From Burkholderia sp. 4M9327F10 (GTDB taxonomy: Bacteria > Pseudomonadota > Gammaproteobacteria > Burkholderiales > Burkholderiaceae): a stretch of 64,000 bases of DNA. The stretch spans positions 248,001-312,000 of the forward strand of contig NZ_SCNV01000003.1 in the NCBI RefSeq assembly GCF_005503145.1, in the 5' to 3' direction. The notes beneath the pieces were generated by a model that worked only from the letters and a program-made list of their open reading frames with translations, was not told where the DNA came from and did not search any database. Below, in pieces: positions 36,929 through 44,427 of this stretch (the stretch's first letter is position 1; each line of letters opens with the position of its first letter). The position numbers and the translations under genes were made by a program.

Positions 36929-37774
36929 ATGACCCATACACCACTCGACCCTGCTGCGCTTGCTGCCGATTACTGGAGCACCTCGATCATCGATATTCAC
37001 CCGGGCTCGATCCAGGTGCGCGGCTATCCGATTCAGGAATTGATCGGCCAGATCAGCTTTCCACAGATGATCTGGCTAATGCTGCGCGGCGATTTGCCGA
37101 GTGCGGGCGAAGCGCGTTTGCTGGAGGCGGCGCTGGTGGCGTCGGTCGATCATGGCCCGCATGCACCGTCGATTGCGATTTCGCGCATGGCGGTCAGTTG
37201 CGGCTTGCCCATGAACGGCGCCATGGCGTCGGCGCTCAATACGCTCGACGATGTGCACGGCGGCGCGGGACAACAAGCCGTCGAGATTTTCCATGCAATC
37301 GAGCAGGCGCAGGCCGGCGGAGCCGCGCTCGCGCAGGCGGTGGAATCCTGCATCGACGCTTTTATTGCCGCGCACGGCAAATATCTGCCGGGCTTCGGAC
37401 ATCGCTTCCATCCCGTCGATCCCCGTGCGGGCCGGCTGCTCGGTATGGTGGATGAGGCAGCAGCCGAGGGTGTCGTGTCAGGGCGTTATGCCGCTATCGC
37501 ACGCGGTATCGAAGCGTTGCTCAAAGCGCGCAAGTCGAAGCCGATTCCGATGAATATCGATGGCGCCACCGCTGTGATCTACGCCGAACTCGGCTTTGCC
37601 CCGGAGCTGGCGCGCGGTGTCTTCTGCCTGTCGCGTGCAGTCGGCATTCTGTCGCATGCGTGGGAGCAGCGCGGACGCGGCGAACGTAACAAGGGGCCGA
37701 TGCCGCGCCAGATGGCCTATCGCTATACTGGGCCCGCCACGCGCCATCTCGACCCTGAAGAGGAGAGGCAATGA
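36929..37774 (+). CDS. Citrate synthase-fold enzyme, citryl-CoA-lyase-like
   Basis: At 281 residues this is shorter than citrate synthase (about 430) and matches the small citryl-CoA lyase group of the superfamily, which cleaves 3-hydroxy-acyl-CoA to a keto acid and a smaller acyl-CoA. Aligned by eye, His110 (VHGGAG) and His158 (GFGHRFHPVDPR) sit at the two catalytic His positions of citrate synthase. Glu226 (FAPELARG) stands where the catalytic Asp is expected. It lies ten bases after the permease and overlaps the lactonase gene in ATGA. It probably cleaves the CoA ester made by the CoA-transferase. Confidence 0.85.
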   Translation: MTHTPLDPAALAADYWSTSIIDIHPGSIQVRGYPIQELIGQISFPQMIWLMLRGDLPSAGEARLLEAALVASVDHGPHAPSIAISRMAVSCGLPMNGAMASALNTLDDVHGGAGQQAVEIFHAIEQAQAGGAALAQAVESCIDAFIAAHGKYLPGFGHRFHPVDPRAGRLLGMVDEAAAEGVVSGRYAAIARGIEALLKARKSKPIPMNIDGATAVIYAELGFAPELARGVFCLSRAVGILSHAWEQRGRGERNKGPMPRQMAYRYTGPATRHLDPEEERQ

Positions 37775-38676
37775 ACTGGTATCCCGTGCCGCCCGTGATC
37801 GGCACCGCAGTTCATACGACGATGCCGCAAACACTGCGCCGTCATGAAGTGACGGAGTGGTCGCGTGCCAACAAGGGCGGGGCGGTGGTCGATTCGTTTA
37901 TCGAAGGCCCATGTTTCGATCCGCACGGCAATCTGTATCTCGTCGATATTCCGCACGGACGCATCTTGCGGATTTCGCGGGAACTCGAATGGAGCGTAGT
38001 CGCCGAATACGACGGCGAGCCGAACGGGCTGGCATGGCATCCCGATGGCCGCATCCTGATTGCGGACTACAAGAACGGCATTCTCGCGCTCGATCCCGCG
38101 AGCGGGGCGGTGAGCCCGGTGATCGCGCGGCGCAATAGCGAACGCTTTAAAGGGCCCAACGATCTGATCGTCGCCAGCAACGGCGATATCTACTTTACCG
38201 ATCAGGGCCAAACCGGCCTGCACGATCCCACTGGGCGCGTCTACCGTTTGCGCCCCGATGGCCGGCTCGATTGCCTGATCTCGAATGGTCCGAGTCCGAA
38301 CGGACTGGTGCTGAGCCCTGACGAAAAAGTGCTGTTTGTCGCCATGACGCGCGATAACGCCATCTGGCGTCTACCGCTGCTTGCGGACGGCAGTACCAGC
38401 AAGGTCGGGCGCTTTGCGCAGTTCTATGGCGTGAGCGGGCCGGACGGTCTGACAATGGACCGTAGCGGCAATCTGTTTGTCGCGCATGCATCGCTGGGCG
38501 CGGTGTTTGTGCTGAATCCGCATGGCGAGGGGATTGCCAGGTTTGAGTCGTGCGCGGGCCGCACCATCACCAACGTGACATTTGGCGGCGCGCAGTATAA
38601 CACCTTGTACATCACCGATTCGAGCACTGGTGCGGTTTTATCTGCGCAGTGGAATACGCCGGGGCTGGGCGGGTAA
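37771..38676 (+). CDS. SMP-30/gluconolactonase-family hydrolase
   Basis: This 301-residue six-bladed propeller protein has repeated blade motifs PNGLAWHPDGRILIADY, GPNDLIVASNGDIYFTD, SPNGLVLSPDEKVLFVA and GPDGLTMDRSGNLFVAH, with the metal-binding Glu, Asn and Asp positions of SMP-30 lactonases (Glu in FIEGPCFDP, Asn in GPND, Asp in GPDG). It should hydrolyse a sugar-like or small lactone. It is coupled to the lyase-like gene, so the pathway may begin with a lactone. No signal peptide is present. Confidence 0.88.
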   Translation: MNWYPVPPVIGTAVHTTMPQTLRRHEVTEWSRANKGGAVVDSFIEGPCFDPHGNLYLVDIPHGRILRISRELEWSVVAEYDGEPNGLAWHPDGRILIADYKNGILALDPASGAVSPVIARRNSERFKGPNDLIVASNGDIYFTDQGQTGLHDPTGRVYRLRPDGRLDCLISNGPSPNGLVLSPDEKVLFVAMTRDNAIWRLPLLADGSTSKVGRFAQFYGVSGPDGLTMDRSGNLFVAHASLGAVFVLNPHGEGIARFESCAGRTITNVTFGGAQYNTLYITDSSTGAVLSAQWNTPGLGG

Positions 38677-38749
38677 AATGCTGTTCTGTCAGGCATAACG
38701 CCTGGCGCTTTTTGCCCTTCCTTGCCGCTCCTTGCCCGTCGCACTGCCT

Positions 38750-39565
38750 ATGGCCGCTTCCAGATCATCCAAACCTTCGAATGTGTCCAGCTCCGGCGAC
38801 GCTGCTGAGAAAGCCGTCGCGGGCCCCTCGTCCGCCCCTGATGGAGTCGCCGCGCTCGATCGCGCCTTTGCGATTCTGTTTGCGTTTCGCCCCAACGACA
38901 AAGGCGTCTCGCTCGCCGAACTGGCGGCGCGCACCGGGCTCTATAAAAGCACCATCCTGCGGCTGATCGCTTCGCTGGCGCATCACCGGCTGTTGCTGCG
39001 TTCGGACGAAGGCCTCTACTACGTCGGGCCGGCCACCTTGCAACTGGGCGCGCTTTATCAGCGCAGCCTGCAGCTCGGGGATGTGGTGTTGCCGTTGATG
39101 CGCCGCCTGCGCGACCAGAGCGGCGAGAGCGTGTCGTTCTATGTGCGGCAGAAGGATCTGCGGGTCTGTCTGCATCGGGTCGATTCGACCCACGCGATTC
39201 GCGATCACGTGCGCGAGGGCGATGTCCTGCCGATGGACAAAGGCTCGGGCGGACGTGTGCTAAGCGCGTTCGACGGCGGGCGAGGGGAGCTATACGAGCG
39301 GATCCGCCACGACGGCTATTACCTGTCGCTGGGGGAGCGGGATGCGGAAACGGCGGGTATTTCCACGCCGGTGTTTTCGGCGGCACGGCCGCTTGCCGGC
39401 ACGTTTACGCTGGCAGGGCCGCGTTCGCGTGTCGACGAAGCATTGATGCTGCGCATGCGCCGGCCGATGCTCGAGACGGCCATTGAAGCGAGCGAACAGC
39501 TCGGCGGGGATGCGGCCCCGCTGCGCGCTGCTCTGGCTTTGCTGAAGCCGGAGGAGGCGCGCTAA
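38750..39565 (+). CDS. IclR-family transcriptional regulator
   Basis: This 271-residue protein has an N-terminal winged helix (about 35-95; LAELAARTGLYKSTILRLIASLAHHRLL) and an IclR effector domain (about 105-265) that binds small acids. ATG 38750 has no obvious ribosome-binding site, which suggests either coupling or low expression. It is the last gene of the CoA-transferase operon and the natural regulator of it. Confidence 0.9.
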   Translation: MAASRSSKPSNVSSSGDAAEKAVAGPSSAPDGVAALDRAFAILFAFRPNDKGVSLAELAARTGLYKSTILRLIASLAHHRLLLRSDEGLYYVGPATLQLGALYQRSLQLGDVVLPLMRRLRDQSGESVSFYVRQKDLRVCLHRVDSTHAIRDHVREGDVLPMDKGSGGRVLSAFDGGRGELYERIRHDGYYLSLGERDAETAGISTPVFSAARPLAGTFTLAGPRSRVDEALMLRMRRPMLETAIEASEQLGGDAAPLRAALALLKPEEAR

Positions 39566-39619
39566 CAGCTACGCTTGGGGGAGCGGCCGTCACGGCGACG
39601 GCAAACCTGCCTCGCCGGT

Positions 39620-39895
39620 CTAGCGGCGACGCAACTGCGGAGTAGCGCGGGCGGCGCCGCCACCGGAAGCGCGTTCGTCCTTGTGACGGAAATTGATCCG
39701 TCCTTTGGTCAGGTCGTAGACCGACAGCTCGAGTGTCACGCGGTCGCCCGCGAGAATACGAATGTGATTCTTGCGCATGCGTCCGGACGCGTAAGCACCC
39801 ACCACGACGCCGTTGTCGAGCGTCACGCGGTAGCGGCTATCCGGAAGTACTTCGTCGACGATACCGTCAAGTTCAATCAGTTCTTCTTTCGCCAT
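39620..39895 (-). CDS. infA: Second translation initiation factor IF-1
   Basis: This 91-residue protein is an S1/OB-fold IF-1 ([29 protein letters not shown], then [15 protein letters not shown], then [15 protein letters not shown]). IF-1 is normally 72 residues; this copy has an additional C-terminal tail of about 19 residues ending in RRR. It is not in the ribosomal-protein operon where the main infA of beta-proteobacteria lies, so it is probably the accessory paralogue. AGGAG (read at 39902-39906 on the minus strand) precedes the ATG. Confidence 0.93.
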   Translation of the reverse strand: MAKEELIELDGIVDEVLPDSRYRVTLDNGVVVGAYASGRMRKNHIRILAGDRVTLELSVYDLTKGRINFRHKDERASGGGAARATPQLRRR

Positions 39896-39932
39896 GCATA
39901 ACTCCTGGTCGATGGGGTAAGGGGGCTTTGCT

Positions 39933-40214
39933 TCAAAGATCGGCGACCGACTGGCCGTCTACGCGGCCATCGATCAACTGTTCCGCATGCGCCATGCACG
40001 CGAGGCGGGCTTTGCCCGTGCCTTCGAACGGCCACAGATACGGCAGGCGGAACACCCGGCCATCGGCAGCCGGATTGGCGCCGACGCGGCAGATGCGTAC
40101 CGAGGCCTCATAGCCGGCGTCGGGATTGCGGCTGGCCGAACCGTCGGCAGGACGGCGCGGATACACGAGCGGATGGATTTCGTAGCCTTTGTAGGTCTTG
40201 ACAACTGAATTCAT
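39933..40214 (-). CDS. Conserved-looking hypothetical protein, 93 residues
   Basis: This small soluble protein ([54 protein letters not shown]) has the composition of a real protein, and an AGGACAAG ribosome-binding site precedes the ATG at 40214. I recognise no named family. It lies 37 bases upstream of the second infA in the same direction and is probably co-transcribed with it. Confidence 0.75.
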   Translation of the reverse strand: MNSVVKTYKGYEIHPLVYPRRPADGSASRNPDAGYEASVRICRVGANPAADGRVFRLPYLWPFEGTGKARLACMAHAEQLIDGRVDGQSVADL

Positions 40215-40739
40215 AAAGTACTTGTCCTGTATTACCTGGCCGCCTTGCCACGCGTGTTACGCATGACACAACAGCCTCGGCAGCGCTGCACTTCCGGTGC
40301 GCGCCGCCATGGAAAAAGAGTGGCACAGGCCCGATGGCAGGGGGCTTGAGCGCAGCCGCGCAAATTCGCGGATTTAATGGAGAAGAAACACGCTAATGTC
40401 GCGCGGACATCAGGCGCTTGAAAAGCTGCACAACTCGCGGCGGCGAATGCGTGCTGCACATTGCCGGAGTGACGGGATCGCCGACGGGCGGCGGTCGAAC
40501 AGTCGGGGGTGGCGCGGAGATGCTTGGGGGTTGCCCCCGTTAATGCTACCGGTACTGCAAATGCCGAATTCAGCTATTTCGATATGATGCACTAAATGGG
40601 GGAAATTGGATAGCAAAAACTGCCGGGCGCGCTGCGGTGAGCCGAAAACCGGCGTGGCGAAAGCCCTTGCCAGCCTTGCCGGGCCTGGCGAGAGCCGTGT
40701 GAGATGGGCGCAAACCGATGGCTCGCGCCGACTGCGGAC
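40215..40739. other. 525-base gap, probably the promoter of the small-gene/infA unit
   Basis: No gene is supported. The half nearest 40215 should hold the promoter and leader of the minus-strand hypothetical/infA unit. A 15-base dyad ATGTCGCGCGGACAT lies at 40396-40410. An AT-rich patch occurs around 40555-40620. Short open frames on both strands lack ribosome-binding sites and family resemblance. Confidence 0.4.
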
Positions 40740-40958
40740 TTAGCGGGATATTTCGGCTACGCGCTTCTTGAGTTCGCGCGAGGCGGCAAGCGGAATGCGG
40801 GCATCGTCCCAGACGGCCAGCCATTCGACTTCCTTTGAGGTGAAAATCTGGCCGTGATTGCGCAGGGTGTATTGCAGCGAGTCGATGATGTGATTGCGGA
40901 TGATTTCGGGCGTGCCTTCATCGTCAAGCACGGCGCGCAGTGCTTCAAGCGTGGCCAT
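40740..40958 (-). CDS. Hypothetical protein, 72 residues
   Basis: This small acidic/amphipathic helical protein (MATLEALRAVLDDEGTPEII, SLQYTLRNHGQIFTSKEVEWLAVWDD) starts at ATG 40958 with GGAG six bases upstream. The frame extends upstream to 41087 but that part is Arg/Cys-rich and overlaps the opposite promoter. I recognise no family. It is divergent from the DUF1653 gene. Confidence 0.65.
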   Translation of the reverse strand: MATLEALRAVLDDEGTPEIIRNHIIDSLQYTLRNHGQIFTSKEVEWLAVWDDARIPLAASRELKKRVAEISR

Positions 40959-41128
40959 CTGTTGCTCCGTGAAATAGGTCACCCATTTATCGCACGAAAA
41001 AATTCTGCCCGCCAAGCGAACAAAAATGCATCCGCATCGCGCGGTGCGCGACGCTCGCGTAGGATGCTGGTTTTTCCCGCGCAGCATTTTTCAACTTCTC
41101 CAACCTCAACTACAGAAGGCTCTGAACC

Positions 41129-41320
41129 GTGCGCTATCAGCACTACAAAGGCGGCATCTACGAACTGGTTTGCGAGGCGACACTCGAGTCGGATCCGAGT
41201 GTCACGATGATTGTCTATCGTGCCGCGAATGGTACGATCTGGACCCGTCCAGCTTCGGTATTTTTCGAACTGATCGACCATGAAGGCGGCAAGGTGCCGC
41301 GCTTCGCTCCCATCAACTGA
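41129..41320 (+). CDS. DUF1653 small protein
   Basis: This 63-residue protein begins RYQHYKGGIYELVCEATLESDP and continues VIVYR-type and WTRPASVFFE segments, which are the conserved core of DUF1653. The start is GTG at 41129 with AAGG upstream. Function unknown; family members occur as stand-alone small genes. Confidence 0.82.
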   Translation: MRYQHYKGGIYELVCEATLESDPSVTMIVYRAANGTIWTRPASVFFELIDHEGGKVPRFAPIN

Positions 41321-41371
41321 TCCGGCGCGCCAGATCTCTCCGGACCGGCCGGATCTCACGAGGAAATCCGC

Positions 41372-41566
41372 ATGCGCCTGTTGCTTGCCATCATCCTGCC
41401 CTGGTTCCAGTTCTTTACGATCGGCCGTCCATTTGCCGGGATTATTTGCCTGATTTTGCAGGTCACGCTGATTGGCTGGATTCCAGCGGCGATCTGGTCG
41501 GTGTATGCGCTTAGCCAGTACAAGACCGACCAGAAGATCGAACGCGCGCTTGGCTCGCGGCGTTAG
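41372..41566 (+). CDS. YqaE/Pmp3-like small membrane protein
   Basis: This 64-residue protein has two hydrophobic segments (about 2-14 and 20-47) and the GWIPAAIWSVYAL motif of the Pmp3/YqaE proteolipid family, which in other organisms affects membrane potential under salt stress. A GAGGAAA ribosome-binding site precedes the ATG. The first segment is less regular than in canonical Pmp3. Confidence 0.72.
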   Translation: MRLLLAIILPWFQFFTIGRPFAGIICLILQVTLIGWIPAAIWSVYALSQYKTDQKIERALGSRR

Positions 41567-41666
41567 GCGTTAGGCATTAAGGCGGCGCAATGACTGCGCA
41601 ATCGCCGCACAGCGGCGGCGTCCGGCGGGAGCGAGCCGGCGCCCCGGTTCGTCGGGGCGGGGGTGC

Positions 41667-41771
41667 CTATTTGAGGTCGGTAAAGTGACCGGTCAGCGGA
41701 TTGATCCGGCGCGCGAACCCAATCAGCGCGAGTATGCCGAGCGGCGACAGGATAAAGAATGCGAGCAGCAT
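41667..41771 (-). CDS. Possible 34-residue membrane microprotein
   Basis: An ATG at 41771 opens 34 codons for a hydrophobic segment followed by a polar tail (MLLAFFILSPLGILALIGFA then RRINPLTGHFTDLK). The composition is that of a single-pass microprotein with positive-inside flanking. No ribosome-binding site is visible, so the call is tentative. Confidence 0.35.
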   Translation of the reverse strand: MLLAFFILSPLGILALIGFARRINPLTGHFTDLK

Positions 41772-42031
41772 GATGGCGTTCGGGATAACGGAGTGCCGTC
41801 AGTGTAGGCCGTTGCGGGCATTAGAAAATCACTGGAAAAGACAACACACTGTTCAGCTTGTGCGAATGAACGATCTCGCTGCTCTCGCCCGTCCCGCCTG
41901 GCGCTCCGGCCAGTGGCCCGGGACCCGCCAGTGAGGGCGAAATTTTCTGTAAAGAGAATGCTCTATTAACAGCGACGGAAAAGCGCGGCGCAAACGTTAA
42001 AGTTAGACCGAAACAGATTGGACGCCACCCC
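41772..42031. other. Promoter-like region before cysC
   Basis: No coding sequence is supported. The segment 41935-42010 is AT-rich relative to its flanks (TTTTCTGTAAAGAGAATGCTC) and probably contains the cysC promoter. Confidence 0.35.
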
Positions 42032-42622
42032 ATGAACTCAAACGACGGATTGATGGACGCTCATATAGCACCGGTTATCTGGATGACGGGGTTGCCCGGC
42101 GCCGGTAAGAGCACGATTGCGCAGGCGCTGCACGCTCAACTGCTGAGCGAGGGCACGAAATCGGTCGTGCTCGATGGCGATGCGCTAAGGGAAGGGCTCT
42201 GCTCGGATCTTGGGTTTTCGGATCTGGACCGTCTCGAGAATGTGCGCCGCATCGCGCATGTGGCAAAACTGTTCCAGCAGAGCGGCCATGTCGTGGTCGT
42301 GGCGACGATTTCTCCGCTTGCGGTCCAGCGCGAGATGGCTCGCGCGATTGTGGGCGCCGGCTTTCTGGAAACGTTTATTTCGGCCTCGGCCGATGTCTGC
42401 TCGCAGCGCGACCCGAAGGGCATGTATGCGCAGGCGCGAATCGGCAAGATCGCGCAATTTACAGGTGTCTCGTCGCCTTACGAGGTGCCGGCCAACCCGG
42501 ACCTGGTGATCGAAACATCGCGTTGCCGTGTGGAAAGCGCTGTAGCGACCATTATTTTGCGTCTGGGTAAAAGTGCTCGAACGGCGGGCGTTAAAAGCAC
42601 GGTCCGGCGGCTGGGGGCATGA
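42032..42622 (+). CDS. cysC: Adenylylsulfate (APS) kinase
   Basis: This 196-residue enzyme phosphorylates adenylylsulfate to PAPS, the activated sulfate donor. It has Walker A GLPGAGKST (20-28), the DGDALREGL segment (48-56), KGMYAQARIGKI, and FTGVSSPYEVP, all diagnostic for CysC. It stands alone: no ATP sulfurylase (cysD/cysN) or sulfotransferase gene is adjacent, so its role could be sulfation rather than cysteine synthesis. The ATG lacks a clear ribosome-binding site. A chain of hairpins follows the stop. Confidence 0.9.
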   Translation: MNSNDGLMDAHIAPVIWMTGLPGAGKSTIAQALHAQLLSEGTKSVVLDGDALREGLCSDLGFSDLDRLENVRRIAHVAKLFQQSGHVVVVATISPLAVQREMARAIVGAGFLETFISASADVCSQRDPKGMYAQARIGKIAQFTGVSSPYEVPANPDLVIETSRCRVESAVATIILRLGKSARTAGVKSTVRRLGA

Positions 42623-42644
42623 CCCGGATCAAACCCGGGAGACG

Positions 42645-42785
42645 GCACGCGGAAAAGGACTTTTCCAGATTCAGTGATTAATCTGCGGCGCGCATACCGT
42701 TACATTGGCTATGCGCGCTGAAATACCGTGCGCGCGAGAGAGTTGACCCCAGCCATGGATTTTGGTGGCTGGGGGTTTTTTTGTA
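42645..42785 (+). ncRNA. Candidate small RNA or structured 3' UTR of cysC
   Basis: Three perfect stems follow one another: GGAAAAG/CTTTTCC (42651-42666), GCGCGCATA/TATGCGCGC (42688-42718, 13-base loop) and a 9-bp terminator stem with seven T residues (42747-42782). Start is unknown; the boundary given is a guess. The layout fits an Hfq-type small RNA, either independently transcribed or processed from the cysC mRNA. Confidence 0.4.
42747..42782 (+). terminator. Strong intrinsic terminator downstream of cysC
   Basis: CCCCAGCCA (42747-42755) pairs with TGGCTGGGG (42766-42774) around a ten-base loop and is followed by G and seven T residues. This is the best intrinsic terminator in the window. 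Confidence 0.85.
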
Positions 42786-42850
42786 TCGGCCGATAAGGTG
42801 ATGATTGGCGACACCGCACGCCCAAGAGCGGCCGCGGTCCAACAGCGCGG

Positions 42851-43132
42851 TCAGCCCAACTCCACCACATCCGGCACCTCAATCACCAGATCCGACTCTG
42901 CCACCGCCACGCACGGCAGAATCCACCCCTCCACCTTTTCTTCCCGCGACAAGCCGGGCCACTCAATGGTGTACGAAACCGTGCCGCTTACCATCCGGCA
43001 CATGCACGTCCTGCACGTGCCATTGCGGCATGAACGCGGCAGGCGCAGATCGGCGAAGCCGGCGGCTTCGAGGATCGTCAGCGAATCGGGTGCGTCGAAG
43101 GTACGCCCCAGGGGCTCGACACGCACTTTCAT
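42851..43132 (-). CDS. Plant-type [2Fe-2S] ferredoxin
   Basis: This 93-residue ferredoxin has the cluster ligands Cys35, Cys40, Cys43 (CxxxxCxxC) and Cys74. An extra Cys45 follows the third ligand. The start ATG 43132 overlaps the stop of the iron-exporter gene in an ATGA junction, so the two proteins are made together. It is inferred to pass electrons to or from the ferritin-like domain of that protein, for example to reduce ferric iron. Confidence 0.88.
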   Translation of the reverse strand: MKVRVEPLGRTFDAPDSLTILEAAGFADLRLPRSCRNGTCRTCMCRMVSGTVSYTIEWPGLSREEKVEGWILPCVAVAESDLVIEVPDVVELG

Positions 43133-44280
43133 GAAATCGACACCCCTAACAGGTGCCCGACGCCAAACGTAAACGCCGCTGCGATCAGGCCGATCACAAT
43201 CTGCCGGAACGCTGAAAACGCCGCACCGCGGCCGTTGAATAGCGAGGTAAAGACGCCGACCGCCGCAAGCCCGAGGCCGCTCAAGCCGATACATTGCAGG
43301 ATCGCCGGCAACCCATGCGCCCACAAAAACGGCATGGCCGGGAATATCGCCCCCAGCGAGAACAGGCAGAACGACACGCCTGCCGCCGACCATGGATTGC
43401 CGCCGAGTTCAGCCGGATCGATCCCGAGCTCTTCCCGGGTTAGCGTATCGAGCGCCTTATCCTTGTCGCGCATGATCTGGGCGGCAATGCGCCGCGCTTC
43501 GCCCGCTTCGATCCCCTTGGCCTGATAGATCAGTGCGAGTTCGTGGCGCTCGGCATCCGGCGTCTGTTCGATCTCCTCGGCTTCCTTGGCGATCTGGGTA
43601 CGGGCCAGTTCGCGTGCGTTCGTCACGGAGAGCCATTCGCCGAGCGCCATCGAGCATGCCCCGGCAATCAGGCCGGCAAACCCGGTCAACAGAATCGCCT
43701 TGTTGCCGGTGCCCGCGCCGGCCACGCCCATAATCAGGCAGAAGTTGGACACCAGCCCGTCGTTCGCGCCGAGCACGGCCGCGCGCAAATCGTTACCCGA
43801 GCGCACGCCTTTGTGCCATTCCTCGGCATTGGCGATCTGGGCACCCTTTGACTCCGTGCTGGAGTCCACCCCGGCCGCGCCGTTACGGGCCTGGTCCGCC
43901 ACTGCCTGCACCACGGCCGCATGATGCTGCTCCTCGGCGGACAGGCGTGCCGCATCCGGCTGGTTCGCATATTTGTTGCGGTCCGCATATTCGGCGGCGG
44001 CGAGGGTCGGCAGCACGAACGAAGGCCCGAAGGTATGCACCAGCCCGCGCATCAGATGCGTCTTGACACTGCGTCGCGGCGCTCGCGCCTTGACGCCGTT
44101 GGCATGCAGCTTTTCGAGCCAGACCTGGGCGTGTTCGCGCTCCGAATCCGCGAGCTGCTGGAACACATCGCGGCGCGCCGGATTTTTCTCGGCATGAGCG
44201 AGCGTCTCGTATAGCGCGGCGCTATCGAGTTCATCGGCGAGGTTGGCTCGGTAGCGTTTGAGTTCGTGTCGGGATGCCAT
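43129..44280 (-). CDS. mbfA: MbfA-like ferritin/VIT1 fusion, membrane iron (manganese) exporter
   Basis: This 383-residue protein has an N-terminal rubrerythrin/ferritin-like four-helix part (about 1-145) with carboxylate-His motifs ELDSAALYETL, SEREHAQVW and EEQHHAAVVQ. A C-terminal VIT1/CCC1 domain (about 155-383) has the LRAAVLGANDGLVSNFCLIMGVAGAG signature and five membrane segments. This is the layout of membrane-bound ferritin A, which exports iron in rhizobia and Agrobacterium. It is coupled to a ferredoxin gene. No Irr- or Fur-type site was identified upstream. Confidence 0.9.
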   Translation of the reverse strand: MASRHELKRYRANLADELDSAALYETLAHAEKNPARRDVFQQLADSEREHAQVWLEKLHANGVKARAPRRSVKTHLMRGLVHTFGPSFVLPTLAAAEYADRNKYANQPDAARLSAEEQHHAAVVQAVADQARNGAAGVDSSTESKGAQIANAEEWHKGVRSGNDLRAAVLGANDGLVSNFCLIMGVAGAGTGNKAILLTGFAGLIAGACSMALGEWLSVTNARELARTQIAKEAEEIEQTPDAERHELALIYQAKGIEAGEARRIAAQIMRDKDKALDTLTREELGIDPAELGGNPWSAAGVSFCLFSLGAIFPAMPFLWAHGLPAILQCIGLSGLGLAAVGVFTSLFNGRGAAFSAFRQIVIGLIAAAFTFGVGHLLGVSIS

Positions 44281-44427
44281 GGGTGACGGGTTCGCGCGGT
44301 GGTAGTGCCGAAGCTTAACCCGTCGCGGCGCGGCGCGTCGTGTCGCAGGGGCAAGCCCCCACGACGCGCTTTGACTGCGAATGCCAATACGTCTGATTGC
44401 GATGCCTGCGCTGCCGGGTGACGCAGA

